In this document: positions 1 to 12,175 of the stretch, one piece after another
Numbering within the stretch: the first letter of the stretch is position 1
Layout: every line of letters starts with the position of its first letter
NCBI GenBank assembly: GCA_903813345.2
Contig: CAIIXF020000346.1
Location: 188,001-252,000 of the forward strand
DNA from: Owenia fusiformis
Taxonomy: Eukaryota > Annelida > Polychaeta > Sabellida > Oweniidae
Length of the DNA: 64,000 nt
Direction: 5' to 3'
Made by a program: the position numbers and the translations under genes
Notes under the pieces: model-generated
Told to the model about the DNA's origin: nothing
Database searches by the model: none
What the model saw: only the letters and a program-made list of their open reading frames with translations

Positions 1-540
1 CCTTATGGCAGATTTTACTGTAGTGAATTTCGGAAGCCAGTAATTTGATATTCTCACATTGTGTTAGTTAGTTTTAAGGCCCTTACAAAACAGATAGTAT
101 ATATATATTTAGTGGTGTCATACAAAACTTTTAATCTTTTAATTTCATAATTTACTTGTAACAGTTGCACAATGTTTACCTTATTTTGACTTTGTTATTT
201 AAGAATTGAAACTAAAAGGTACATGTGGAGCCCTCGTTAAGAGTTTTTTCAAAACAAGTAATTCATATCTAAGGGCATAAGTCTGTGGTGGAAGATTTCG
301 GTGAAACATAGTACATATATTATCATAGGTTCTTGGCCGATATAAAAATGGCAGCACCAACAGAATTACCATGCCATCTTTATGTTAAAATGATTTCTAT
401 CGCCCTTAGCCTATGTATATTTTGATACTAATTACATTGTTTCAATGATATATCATGTAATCAATCTTAATGCGTCATTATTAAAGAATACATATAATGT
501 GCCTTTGTTTATAGTTTCTTCAAAGCTGGAAATAGTTCTG
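1..540. repeat. Dispersed repeat fragment
   Basis: No convincing gene. The stretch shares recognisable text with several places further on: 'agccagtaatttgat' recurs near 11235, and blocks of the type 'ttgcacaat...ttgaa', 'gagccctcgttaag...ttcaaaac' and 'taagggcataagt' recur around 10020-10470 and 10740-10860. This points to a moderately diverged dispersed family. The small ORF at 599-817 has no family features and is not called. Confidence 0.5.
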
Positions 541-902
541 TAATAAATCATCTACGGAACATAGGATTGCGTTTCATAGTACTGAGAAGAAATGTGAAAT
601 GTCAGTTTATAGTAAACAAATACTGGTAAATGGTTGGCTTGTGGCTTATGACATGACGATACAGGGACAACCTGAAAACATGATGCAGGTAGAAAGGGGG
701 TTCAGATTTACCTTATATGGTTGCTGCTACCAAGTAAGAATTACATTTAGAGGTTCTGCTTCTTCATTTCTTTTTGCCAAAAGTAACCCTTTTCAATATT
801 TTTTACACCTCTTATAACATCTACAATAAATTTTAGCCCCTCTCAAACAATATACAAAAAAATTATACAATATAAAATTCCACGATACAACCCCCATATC
901 TG

Positions 903-1466
903 TTAAAGGGTTCCGATAAGCATCCCGTATAAAAACAATATGGCGGCTCCAGGTGAATCAACTGGATCAGTCCATTTTTAAGAAATAAGGGGAGTTCTGT
1001 AAAATCCAGTTTATTGAAATTGTCTTTGAGATAAAGTAATCCGTTTATAATGATTTTGAAAACATTATCCATCGAGTGATTGCGTTCAAAGAATATGTAC
1101 AACAGCCAATATAAATCCTTGTATTAGAACTGCTTTGTTTCATTTGTAGGATATTTCATATGCCAAGCTGTGTGCTATTACGTTATGGGGAAAATATGTC
1201 AATTTTTCCTTATTATACACAAATAGAAGATCCTGAAACTTCACCCATAAATGTGGAATTGATTTGTCAAAATAAAAATCACCCTTTTATAAATATGTGA
1301 CGATCTATAATATACTTATACTATATAACAGTTAGAGGTGTTGACACAACGACCTCGAGCCTGTGAACCCTTGAGTATTATTCCGGGATCGGGCCTTTTA
1401 TACTAAACGGTGAGCAACACCAGAAACGAGCGTTCGATTTGCTAAACGATATGCGTCACCCTTTAA
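903..1466. mobile_element. TTAA-flanked MITE, copy 1
   Basis: A 564-bp element nearly identical to 32453-33017. Both copies are bounded by TTAA, start AGGGTTCCGATAAG and end GTCACCCT, so the terminal inverted repeat is short (AGGGT...ACCCT). TTAA target duplications are typical of piggyBac-type elements. There is no transposase. A small minus-strand ORF (863-1102) overlaps the element and most of it is shared by both copies, which follows from their similarity and is not evidence of coding. Confidence 0.75.
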
Positions 1467-2886
1467 TCATATGATACAATATGACAATGAAAAGCTATAT
1501 GTATGTATAATTGGTCCATTTTTATTAAAAATTTCCTCAATACAGTTTTAATGTAAAAGCTTATGTTCTATTAATTCTTAGACGGAAAAGGAGGGCGAGT
1601 TGTTTGTAGAATGAATCGGGAGATTTTTTTCATGAATTTCTATTATGGTTTTCATCCAAAAAACATCAATACACTTTAAAACATTTTGTTTACTTTAAGA
1701 TTACACCATGTAATCCAAAAATATATTTCTCATTTTCAAAGATAATCCATGGATTAACACCCAGGTATTTTTATTTTTCAATCTTCAGAGGGCTGGGAAT
1801 CAATGATGCTCAACGCTTTTGAATGCGATAAATGCTGTTTTAAATAGGTTTTACGTATGCCAATAATTTCTCAAATTATGTAAGCTGAATGCATTCCATA
1901 ATCCCTAGAATATTCTCTTGGAGGAATCCAATGGTAATCCAATGGTAGTTCCAAGCAGATTTTTAGATGGCAGGTAAGTAAATTCTTTAGTACTCGCCTT
2001 ATTGGGTTGAGTTAGTTTATATTCAAAAATTATATATGATTCTGTAAAGATGTCAGTGTGGATGCTATATGGATTGCACACGTATGGTAAGCTGTATAAT
2101 CCTATATTATGTAATACAAGTACAGTTTTGGTTGACATGATTGTGACTGAGTGAGAGATTAAACTCTTTAAGGTAGTTCTGCATGTTGACAATTTTAACT
2201 AATTTTGGCGATGAATAAATTATCTGATAATTATAAATTGGGCAATATTTTTGACATTTTAAGTGGATATAAAGAATTATGGTAACATACACCATGGACC
2301 ATGCATACACATACAATTACAAATGTGAAAATATTGTCCCTTTCATTGATTATCGGTATTTATAATCATGAAAATTAGTGAAAAATATCGAGACATATCT
2401 ACCTTAAAATCAGATTGGCTTACAAGTACCCTAAGCTATTTTCACATTTTTATTGCAAGAAAATCTTTTTGCAAGGGTTACAAAGGTTGAAATATTGTGC
2501 TGGCTCTATTTGGCTGGAGTTTAATATTCAGACCTAGCTATAGGTATTATTACATTTATATGTACACTAGTATCTTGTTGACCTATATTCAGCACTGTAT
2601 TGATGAATGGGCCACTTATTAGGGCCAATATTCAATCATAAAGTGTACAGGGGTAGAGATGCCAAACCAAGAAGTCTTTTTGTGTCTGTCAAAATCCATT
2701 TGCATCCTACACATCCCAATATATTATCCAAATATGTTATTAATTAATGAAACATAACAGTATAATCTTTGGATTTACAAAGTTGTATGGGATTTCATTA
2801 GTGTAAAAGTTGCTTTTGAAGCATTTTTCTATAGCCATTTTGTAGGAAAAAATGATGGAAAAAATGTATAATCTTTTAATTTGAAG

Positions 2887-2989
2887 TATGACCTGAATCG
2901 ATTGCAAACTTTATATTTGCACATCTGATGTGATATACCATTTGTGTCATACTGTGAAATAATTTAATTTGCAATCGATTCAGGTCATA
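2887..2989. repeat. Perfect 22-bp inverted repeat (hairpin)
   Basis: Positions 2887-2908 and 2968-2989 are exact reverse complements (tatgacctgaatcg... and ...cgattcaggtcata) separated by 59 bp. They lie inside the long-inverted-repeat element. Confidence 0.8.
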
Positions 2990-3452
2990 GTGTATTTTAG
3001 GTATTTTTGTGAAAATCAATAGAAACCAATGGCCTCTATTGGAATTGATGATATCCACATGTTAAGTCAATGGAGCCCATTCAATGGCAAGTCAATACAC
3101 CTTTGCTGAACTAAATGACCTCAACCTCAGCCCATGTGGGTCCAAACGCTCAAATATTTTCCACAGTATTATGTGACATTGTATTCTTTATGTTACACCT
3201 AAAAATGATTCATTTTGTTCATCGGGATATCATAATGGAAAGTGCACTAGACCCTTATTGTAATTGTATGATATCGTATTTGTGATTTGAATATACACTG
3301 TGATATTTGAAAAAAAATGTTTTGTTTTAGTTTCATTGCAATTTATAACCCTAATATCTTAAAGCCAGAATCCTTCCTTGTCTTCCAATTTTCTAATAAC
3401 CTCAGAAGTTCCTACTTTTTAAAAAAAAATACAATTTTCCATGATCATTTTT

Positions 3453-3610
3453 ATGTCACCACCACAAGTGGTGACATATTGTTATGGTCTCAAACTTTTT
3501 TGTGGACGGTGTTCAGTGGTTGGTGTTTATCATTTGGCAGTTGGTGTTTGGCAGTTGGTGTCTGTAACAAATGGCAGATGTTAACATTTTGCATGTGAAT
3601 GCTTTGTCTT
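3453..3610 (+). repeat. Head of a bivalve-type hairpin element
   Basis: Begins 'tatgtcaccaccac' with a small hairpin GTCACCAC/GTGGTGAC, followed by 'atattgttatggtctc' and a GGTGTTTGGCAGTTGG-type block. The same text, diverged, occurs at 41268-41394, and a related head occurs at 36388. Read as a fragment of the element family described there. Confidence 0.6.
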
Positions 3611-4753
3611 ATAATGTAGCCAACTGCAATGGATGTAAAACGGATACAGTTAACTAATACATTTCTTAGCATCAATTCAAAGCATATGCTAATTTTAAAT
3701 GAAAATGCTTTTTTCATGTTTTACCACTCATAAATGCCATAATATCTCGATGTCACATTCAGGAAAATATGGCTATCAACAAGTTTTGAATTCTTACAAT
3801 CCTGGAAGTTGTACATGTAAGCATACACATCTGTCAGTTCAGTTTATGTGTAAAAGTTAATCCCCTAAGCCTTAATACCTGATGCATGAAATATTATGGA
3901 TGAGTTACATAATATGTACTCGTGCTATTTAGGTAAATGTTGTGCTGTTTCACCAGATTTGACTGACATCTTTAAATAACAACAATTTGATTTGATGATC
4001 AGACAGCAACAAAACATATTAAGTGGCCAAGACAAAAGAATGTTATTATGATAGGCATTCTAGGGATTAAGGAATGCATTCAGCTTACCTAATTTGAGAA
4101 ATTATTGGCATACGTAAAACCTATTTAAAACAGCATTTATCGTATTCAAAAGCGTTGAGCATCATTGATTCCCAGCCCTCTGAAGATTGAAAAATAAAAA
4201 ATACCTGGGTGTTAATCCATGGATTATCTTTGAAAATGAGAAATATATTTTTGGATTACATGGTGTAATCTTAAAGTAAACAAAATTTTTTAAAGTGTAT
4301 TGATGTTTTTTGGATGAAAAACATAAGCGAAATTCATGAAAAAAATCCCCCGATTCATTCTACAAACAACTCGCCCTCCTTTATGATGTTTTAAACATAC
4401 CGTTTCGCTGTTAGCTTCTAGGGAGTCCCTTATAAAACCATTTCTGTTTACTGGTGTCATTAAAAACTTTCTTCTTGGTCATTCATTTTGTTATTTATTT
4501 ATTTTATTAAAGTTTCACGAGTCGTATTTAACATATACAATACAACTAAAACAACCAAGGCCGGGTGTGGATGTCACATGATCATTTATAGAGAAAATAG
4601 CTAAGTTTCAGCATTTAGACACAAGCCTTTGCAACATAAAGGTAAATAATAGTATTGCCCATGAAGATAAAAAATTGCAAATCTCTGTCCAAATGTAAAA
4701 ATGCAGGCATTAAATTTACAAATAACAACAACAACAACTCTGACCTTAGTGGG

Positions 4754-4820
4754 TACAATACAATACAATTCAATACAATAAAATACAATACAATACAATA
4801 CAATACAATACATTACAATA
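4754..4820. repeat. CAATA pentanucleotide microsatellite
   Basis: About 13 imperfect copies of (CAATA), interrupted by a few substitutions. Confidence 0.9.
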
Positions 4821-5209
4821 TATAAAAAGCACAGCACGGTTAAGACTATGTATTATGTGACACTGGCTCGGTGGAGAATGAAAAACATGTTTATGTTTAT
4901 GTTGGAATGTCTGTTCTGATAGTCTTTCAAAGCGCCCGGTCTCAATTGGCAACGGTGCCACACTGCATGTGATAGCTGCAAATGCCCCTTTACATGAAAG
5001 GAGTACATGTTTGTCAGACTTTGTGTCTACACGTAGATAAAATGTTCAATCATGTCCTTAACTTGTTCCTATGGCCGGGTAGTTTCTGGACATCGTTCCG
5101 AATGTTCTTATTCCAATCTCGTATATTCTCAATACATATTAGAGTAGCTATTTCGGCCTTCGAACAATATAACAATATAGTCATATAAACATTCATATTT
5201 TACATGCAA

Positions 5210-5405
5210 AACAAGTCTCAATTCGGAGAAGGAAGTTCATCGGTTCATCGGAAAAATATACAAATATCACCCAAATTAAATTATGGATATTCAAAAGGGG
5301 ACTTTTTAATTTACAATATTTTAAAAATGTCAAAATTGTCCAAAGCAGGCGTAACGTGCAGTATACCGATGAATTTCGTTCTCCAAACAGAGACTAGTCT
5401 TTTAT
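5210..5405. repeat. Dispersed ~190-bp repeat, copy 1
   Basis: Contains 'cacccaaattaaattatg', 'caaaattgtccaaagca' and 'ttcgttctccaaacagag', also found at 26490-26760 (about 1.5 tandem copies) and, more diverged, at 38930-39210. It appears as a dispersed, partly tandem, non-coding family. Confidence 0.6.
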
Positions 5406-5419
5406 TTTCTCCTAGTATG

Positions 5420-6215
5420 AATTCTACATTATAATGTGAGAGTTGTGACATTCGTGCGGCAAATATTACACTTAAAGTCTTTCTCTCTAGTATGGTGTCT
5501 GTTCAGAGTAGACTTTTGTCCAAGTAACAACATAATATTTGAAGTTCTTTTCTTCAGTATGAATTTTATGATGCTTTTTAAGAGAAGACTTTCACAAAAA
5601 TGTTTTAGAAGAAACAATACACAGGTTTGTTTCTCAAGTATGAATTATATAATGTATGTTTATGTGAGAATTGTGCAAACACAGTTTAGAACAAACATCA
5701 CACTTTAGTTCCCATGTGCATGTAAATTCAGATTTCACGAGCTCTTTCCCATTCGAGTACTTCATGCACCCCTGCATGGATCTGGAGTTGGATTCGCGTT
5801 TTATACGTGAGCCGATTCGCATCGCAAACGCTGATTGAATAAAGATTGCGCGAATCTTTAAGACAAATATCACATTTAAAATTCTTCCTCCAGTATGTCT
5901 CTTGGAATATTTGACAAGGTTATGTTTGTGTTAAAATGTCTTTAGACAAACATCACATTTGAATTTCTATATCAAGTATGCATCATATAATGTTCCCTAA
6001 GTTGAGACTTGCTGATGAATGTTTTACTACAAACATCACATTTGAAATTCTTTTCTCCAATACAGATCTTATAATACTATGTGATTTTTGGGTAATGTCT
6101 TTAAACAGACTTCACACTTGGAATTCCTCTCTCCAGTATGAATATTATGCTGTTATCTAAGGTCAGACTTTGTAATAAAAGCCTTTGGACAGTTATCACA
6201 CTTGAATGAGATGTG
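5420..6215 (-). pseudogene. Decayed C2H2 zinc-finger array
   Basis: On the minus strand one can read broken finger pieces: DFKCNICR at about 5470, LKCDVCSKL...HINIHYIIHT at 5634-5710, and between about 5930 and 6205 several 84-bp-spaced blocks of the finger type (plus-strand 'cacatttgaa' preceding 'ctccagtatg'). Frames shift and stops intervene, so no continuous array remains. It lies directly downstream of the intact 22-finger gene on the same strand, so it is either a dead tandem paralogue or the eroded 3' end of a longer ancestor. Confidence 0.75.
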
Positions 6216-6345
6216 TGCTTAAATAACTTAAGGTAGTACCTCACAGTGTATCAGCTTTTTTCTACAATTCAGATTTCCTTGTTAAAATCTTGTTAAAGGA
6301 TACACTGATGTATAACAATATATGGGACAACAAAGTTATTTATAA

Positions 6346-6440
6346 AAATATTTGGGAAAATTTACCATCCGTGACGGCGGAACTCGAACTTGAATCCCGA
6401 CGCCTGGAAGCCGAGCATGAACCCCCGAGCCATCCGGGAC
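6346..6440 (-). repeat. Possible tRNA-like SINE fragment
   Basis: On the minus strand the text GGATGGCTCGGGGG resembles a tRNA A box and AAGTTCGAGTTCC resembles a B box about 40 bp later. A clean cloverleaf could not be drawn, so a tRNA-derived SINE head or chance similarity are both possible. Confidence 0.3.
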
Positions 6441-6577
6441 AGCAATGAATGGGATAGTTATTTTCTGATGTATATATTATATTGATTCTCGTCCACTGAG
6501 AGCTCACACGAGAGCAGGATTTATGATGGACCATCTGACTCTGCAATAGTCATTGAAAGACTAACTTAAGCCAAATA

Positions 6578-8557
6578 TCATATAAGAATATTTTTTTCTC
6601 CAGTATGAGCTGCACCATGTTCTCTAAGTTGAGATTTTCTGATGAAAGTTTTACTACAAACACCACATTTGAAATTCTTTTCACCAGTATGTATCTTAGA
6701 ATGTGTTACTAGGTTGTATTTATTGTTAAATGTCTTAAGACAAATTTCACACTTGAAATTCCTCTCTCCAGTATGTATCTTAGAATGTATTTCAAGACTA
6801 CACTTTCGATTAAATGTCTTAAGACAAACATCACATTTGAAATTCCTCTCTCCAGTATGTATCTTAGAATGTATTTCAAGACTATACTTTTGGTTAAATG
6901 TCTTAAGACAAACATCACATTTGAAATTCCTCTCAGCAGTATGTATCTTAGAATGTATTTCAAGACTACACTTTTGGTTAAATGTCTTAAGACAAACATC
7001 ACATTTGAAATTCCCCTCTCTCGTGTGTATCTTAGAATGTGTTACAAGATTAAACTTTTGGGTAAATGTCTTAAGACAAATATCACATTTGAAATTCCTC
7101 TCTCCAGTATGTATCTTAGAATGTATTTCAAGACTATACTTTTGGTTAAATGTCTTAAGACAAACATCACATTTGAAATTCCTCTCTCCAGTATGTATCT
7201 TAGAATGTATTTCAAGACTACACTTTTGGTTAAATGTCTTAAGACAAACATCACATTTGAAATTCCTCTCTCTCGTGTGTATCTTAGAATGTGTTACAAG
7301 ACTACACTTTTGGGTAAATGTCTTAAGACAAACATCACATTTGAAATCCCTCTCTCCACTATGTAACCTACAATGACGTACAAGGCTAGATTTTCTGTTA
7401 AATACCTTAAGACAAATATCACATTTGAAATTCTTCTCTCCAGTATGTATCATATAATGTTTTAAAAGGTAAGATTTTACTTGAAATGTTTTAAGACAAA
7501 TATCACATTTGAAATTCCTCTCTCCAGTATGTATCATAGAATGTATTTCAAGACTACACTTTCGGTTAAATGTCTTAAGACAAACATCACATTTGAAATT
7601 CCTCTCTCCCGTGTGTATCTTATAATGTGTTACAAGATTAGACTTTTGGTTAAATGTCTTAAGACAAATATCACATTTGAAATTCTTCTCTCCCGTGTGT
7701 ATCTTAGAATGCTTTACAAGGTTAGATTTCCATTTAAATGTCATAAGACAAATATCACATTTGAAATTCCTCTCTCCACTATGTAACTTACCATGACGTA
7801 CAAGGTTTGATTTGCTGTTAAATGCCTTAAGACAAATATCACATTTGAAATTCCTCTCTCCCGTATGTATCTTAGAATGCATTACAAGGTTAGATTTCCA
7901 TTTAAATGTCATAAGACAAATATCACATTTGAAATTCCTCTCTCCCGTGTGTATCTTAGAATGCACTACAAGGTTAGATTTGCTGTTAAATGCCTTAAGA
8001 CAAATATCACATTGGAAATTCTTCTCTCCAGTATGTATCTTACAATGTTCTAAAAGGTAAGATTTTACTTTAAATGTTTTAAGACAAATATCACATTTGA
8101 AATTCCTCTCTCCAGTGTGTATATTGGAATGTGTTACAAGACTAGACTTTTGGGTAAATGTCTTAAGACAAATATCACATTTGAAATTCCTCTCTCCCGT
8201 GTGTGTCTTAGAATGCTTTACAAGGTTAGATTTGCTTTTAAATGTCTTAAGACAAACATCGCATTTGAAATTCCTCTCTCCCGTGTGTATCTTAGAATGC
8301 GCTACAGAGTTCGATTTGCAGTTAAATGTCATAAGACAAATATCACATTTGAAATTCCTCTCTCCAGTATGAATTACATGATGTCGCTTAAGTGCAGACT
8401 TGAACCTAAATACTTTATGACAGACATCACATTCATGTTTTCCAACATGTTTTACTGCTGGTCCTGTTCCTGTTTTATCAACACTTGTTCTTAATATAGT
8501 TCCATTTTCACTTTCGCAATTAGATGTTTCATGTAAATTCATCTCTAGTTGTGCCAT
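6578..8557 (-). CDS. 22-finger C2H2 zinc-finger protein
   Basis: Encodes 659 residues in one exon. A 40-residue N-terminus (starting MAQLEMNLHE) with no recognisable effector domain such as KRAB, BTB or SCAN is followed by 22 consecutive C2H2 fingers, each 28 residues (C-x2-C-x12-H-x3-H) joined by TGE(R/K)N linkers. The protein ends four residues after the last linker. Such arrays act as sequence-specific nuclear DNA-binding proteins; this function is inferred from the family. Helix positions -1/2/3/6 differ between fingers, but many repeat the same set (for example QCSI in fingers 15 and 18). Fingers 14-16 and 17-19 are near-copies, and 5-8 resemble 12-13, showing recent internal duplication of 84-bp units. 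The start codon begins the longest frame and precedes the first cysteine by 42 residues. Decayed finger DNA lies just downstream at 5420-6215. Confidence 0.85.
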   Translation of the reverse strand: MAQLEMNLHETSNCESENGTILRTSVDKTGTGPAVKHVGKHECDVCHKVFRFKSALKRHHVIHTGERNFKCDICLMTFNCKSNSVAHSKIHTGERNFKCDVCLKTFKSKSNLVKHSKTHTGERNFKCDICLKTFTQKSSLVTHSNIHTGERNFKCDICLKTFKVKSYLLEHCKIHTGEKNFQCDICLKAFNSKSNLVVHSKIHTGERNFKCDICLMTFKWKSNLVMHSKIHTGERNFKCDICLKAFNSKSNLVRHGKLHSGERNFKCDICLMTFKWKSNLVKHSKIHTGEKNFKCDICLKTFNQKSNLVTHYKIHTGERNFKCDVCLKTFNRKCSLEIHSMIHTGERNFKCDICLKTFQVKSYLLKHYMIHTGEKNFKCDICLKVFNRKSSLVRHCRLHSGERDFKCDVCLKTFTQKCSLVTHSKIHTRERNFKCDVCLKTFNQKCSLEIHSKIHTGERNFKCDVCLKTFNQKYSLEIHSKIHTGERNFKCDICLKTFTQKFNLVTHSKIHTREGNFKCDVCLKTFNQKCSLEIHSKIHTAERNFKCDVCLKTFNQKYSLEIHSKIHTGERNFKCDVCLKTFNRKCSLEIHSKIHTGERNFKCEICLKTFNNKYNLVTHSKIHTGEKNFKCGVCSKTFIRKSQLREHGAAHTGEKNILI

Positions 8558-8734
8558 TTAGTTTTGCCTTACGATATTATTAGCTTTCGTTGAAGTCATT
8601 TATAATTATCCTGTCCAGTATGGATTTATCTCCTGTAGCTTGTATTTTTCTGATCCGATTAATGTAACTGAAAATTATCTTGTCATTAGAAGTCACTGTA
8701 ATTTATTACAGGATCAAAAGTCACTTGTATAGTA

Positions 8735-9110
8735 CTATATATATGACTTGTAGTATTTATATTCTAGGAGTCACATGTGTTCTGTTAGACATCACTGTCT
8801 CTAATTCTCAGTATTCAGCTATAGAATAGCAATACCATGTACTTATATATACGTTGTAGTATTTATATTATAGGAGTCACTTGTATTGTATTAGACATCA
8901 CTGTCTCTAATTCTCAGTATTCGGCTATAGAATAGCAATACAATGTACTTATATATAACTTGTAGTATTTATTATATTATAGGAGTCACTTGTATTGCGT
9001 GAGAAATCACTGTCTCTAATTCTCAGTATTCAGCTTTAGAATAGCAATACAATGTACTTATATATACGTTGTAGTATTTATATTGTAGGAGTCAATTGTG
9101 AGAAATCTCC
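8735..9110. repeat. ~107-bp tandem repeat, 3 copies
   Basis: The phrase 'ctctaattctcagtatt' recurs at 8800, 8906 and 9015, within units that also carry 'aatagcaata', 'atgtacttatatata' and 'gtagtatttat'. The array lies about 180 bp upstream of the 22-finger gene, so it may sit in its promoter or 5' UTR, though no regulatory motif is evident. Confidence 0.8.
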
Positions 9111-9889
9111 GTCATTATGATGATTGTTAATTTTCCCTTTGATTGCTCGGATGGTGACTGAACATCAAATATTTCGAAGAATCCTTGGTTCATAATATTA
9201 TGTGACTACAAAATTAAAAGAGCTAGATGCTTAAGTAACTTCTTCATTGCAATATTTCTTTTTTATTTTGAATTTTCAACACCATGAGATTAACTAACTA
9301 CAGTTAAACATGTAACATACCCGCCATGCTATCTGACGCGAACTAGCCACCTGGTGGTGAAACTGGCAACCACCTACTCGCATCTGCGTTATGGAGAATG
9401 TCATTTTCCCATTGAGCTCGATTAGATAAATGGAATTTTAAAAATAGCTGTACCAAGAAGTTAGTATAAATATTATGGTGTTAAAAATCCAAAACAAAAA
9501 AATAAAGAAAAATTGCCATAGAGAAGTTACCTGATGATGTCTTCTATGCATTAGCATCCTTCCTGATTGTTGTTTGATTCCCTATTTAACATTCTTTTGT
9601 TTTATCCAACTCAATGGGTGTGCTATTAGTGCTTTAATATTACACAAAAAGTCTATCACTCTGACAATTAAATACTATTAAAGCATTTATAATCTTTTAA
9701 TATCCAAATATTGCGTTTTAACGGAATGTCTTGCTTCAATGTTATTTTCAATTGTCAATTACTAATGACAAAGTACTTTTATTTGGTTTTGTGCGCTGCC
9801 ATGTAAAACTCGTTCATCCAATTCAGATACTTTGATGACCTGGGACAATAAACCCCATTTAGATGCACAGCTGTCTATGATACCTGAGT

Positions 9890-10870
9890 AGTGAACATAT
9901 TAATTTTCTCAATTGCCCTCTAGGGCGTCCCTTACAAAAAAAGTTGTTTTATTTATGATACAAAACCTCCCTCCTGGTCAATCTCTTCATATAATTTAAA
10001 ATCTTTTTTTATAAAATATTGCTCAGTTGCACAACTTATTTTGAATTTCAAGATCAAAGAATTAAAACTAATTGTCATATATGATGCTTTTGTTGAAAAA
10101 TTCTTCAAAAGCAGCAAATCATCTGTAAGGGAAAATTTTCAGTTATAAATCATTTAATATTAATGTTCCAGTTTGCAACATGGGAACATCCTGATAATAG
10201 CACAGACACTATATAAAACTACACATTATTTAAGGATAAAATCTAATAGCGATATATGGAGCCTTTGTAAACGTTTTCTCAAAACCAACAATTCTTCTTT
10301 AAGGGCATGAGTTCTGTAATAAGTCATTTTATATGAAGTAATCTAGGTACATGAGATGTCTTGATTTTAATATTATATTATCATGATTAAAGAGTGAAAA
10401 CTAATAGCCATATATGGTGCCTTTGTTAAAAACTTCTTCAAAAGCAGCAATTCATCTGTAAGGGCATAAGTTTTGATAATTTCACAGATGTCAATAAAAA
10501 AATTGTTGTTGACCCCCTGGTCAAATATTCGTATACCTTGATACAGGCCTGCATGTATAAATTACAACGTGAAATATTTTTGAAAAACATTTTATAAAGA
10601 TATTTAACAACAAAATCGCAACGATAACTATTAAGGTTTGGCAAAAAACCTAAAACTGCTAAGAAAACAATAGCCACTGTTTTCTGTATCAGCACTACGT
10701 ATAATAAGTTATTCACTTAATGCACAAACATAGTAATTATACTAAATTGCACAATTAATTTTGAATTAAAGAATTGATGGCCATATATGGAGCCTTTGTT
10801 AAGATATTCTTCGAAAGCAGCAGTTCATCATCTGCAAGGGTATAAGTTCTGTAGTAAATTATTTGATATC
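9890..10870. repeat. Cluster of dispersed repeat copies
   Basis: Successive diverged copies of one sequence ('gaattaaaactaat...catatatggagcctttgtt...ttcaaaagcagcaattcatctgtaagggcataagttctg') occur near 10060-10140, 10235-10330, 10395-10475 and 10760-10870, with a related copy at the window start. No gene is supported here. Confidence 0.55.
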
Positions 10871-12090
10871 TTCAAATTAGGCCCCTACAAATAGGTGACT
10901 GTTTTGTGGTGTTGTTCAAAACATTCCTGCTGCACAATCAGGGAAACGTTTAATGCCCTTTTGATATTTGCACAATTACCGTTAATTATTAGCCAATGAG
11001 GATTCAACATTCAACATTCTTAAATTATGAAGTTGGAACATCTGAAACACTGAATGATATTGGATAATCACATTTATGCGTGCGCGCGCAGCTCATCCAT
11101 TGAACGAAACGCCACTTCCCGCTGAAATCACCGGGTATTGATTTTCCCTTGGTTGGAGCACCTGAAACATTGTGAATCAAGATGCAATGAGTAGCATTCA
11201 CTTGACATGAGTTTTACTGTTGTAAATCCAGTAGCCAGTAATTTGACACTTTTGTGTCTTATCTTCGAACAAATAAAGTGTGACAGTTACATGCGGGGTA
11301 TGATGCATCGTAGTAAGCCACGCCTTCTCCATCTCTATCCTTCTGGAGATCTGCATCCTCCTAAGCAGGTATCCAGAATCCGTACCTCCTTCTTCCCCCT
11401 GCTATAACCAATTTGGATGCGCTCGATTAAACTGAATCACGTGATCTTATTATGAGCAATGACTTATACATGATTTTCTGTCGCAGTGTTGCGACAGCCA
11501 ATCAGATTACGAGTTCTTAATCGGGGAAAGGCTAACTGCTTATCGCACGGGGTAAAAAGAAAGAATATATTCTGGATTTTGAAGCCCTGTGATCGGAGGA
11601 TGGGAGATCTGCGATGCAACAGAGAGATGCTATGCGTATCTGAATTGGTACTGACATGTGAGCAAACAAATCTTTTCATCGTTTCAGAAAGACCTGGTCT
11701 CATTGAATTTTGTGAAGAAGACATGGATTTTTGGAAACCATTTTAAAAGAACAGTAAGGAAAACAAACTATGACTTCTCATTACCTTTCTCATTTAAAAT
11801 GGCTGCCATATTGGGAAAAGTATTAAAAGATTACTGTTTCTAGTATGTAACATTATGACATGTACTAGTGATAGCCAGCAAAAACATTAGAATATCAATT
11901 GTATTCCGGGTAATTTATATTTACATAAAAACAAATTATTTACAAAGCCCAATAAAGTTTCCATGATCAAACACAATAATTCGAACAACAATTGTATTCT
12001 GTGGTTCCCTCAAGTCACATTGTGTTCTAAAACATATGAGTCTTGATCTAAATTTAGTATAGTTATGAATTTGCTACAAATACCTAGAAT
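10871..12090. other. No supported gene
   Basis: The region includes a dispersed-repeat piece at 11205-11265 ('tccagtagccagtaatttgac') and open frames of 60-86 codons that lack family features. I see no tRNA, splice structure or long repeat that would explain it further. Confidence 0.4.
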
Positions 12091-12175
12091 ACATATTCTT
12101 CAAGTTGAGATGTGACTTTCCTCCGATCCAAAGATTTTAGAGCAAACAGCAAACATTACATGTGAAGTTCTTTTC

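Larger units (their letters stand above)
1587..4383. mobile_element. Element with ~325-bp terminal inverted repeats
   Basis: The segments 1587-1911 and 4057-4383 are inverted copies of one another over about 325 bp, starting from 'aaaggagggcgag' on the outside, with only scattered mismatches. They enclose 2.1 kb without a supported gene. Long-TIR or foldback DNA transposons have this architecture. An alternative is two independent inverted insertions of one repeat. No clear target-site duplication was found. Confidence 0.6.

Noticed and set aside
863-1102. 79-codon minus ORF, shared with 32434-32652
   Set aside because: Lies over a MITE; the shared reading follows from the nucleotide identity of the two copies and has no family features.
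6346-6440. Functional tRNA gene on the minus strand
   Set aside because: A- and B-box-like words are present, but acceptor and anticodon stems do not pair cleanly; kept only as a possible SINE fragment.
6642-7376. Long plus-strand ORFs (up to 244 codons) over the 22-finger gene
   Set aside because: They are antisense readings of the 84-bp finger repeats; the minus frame has perfect C2H2 spacing.
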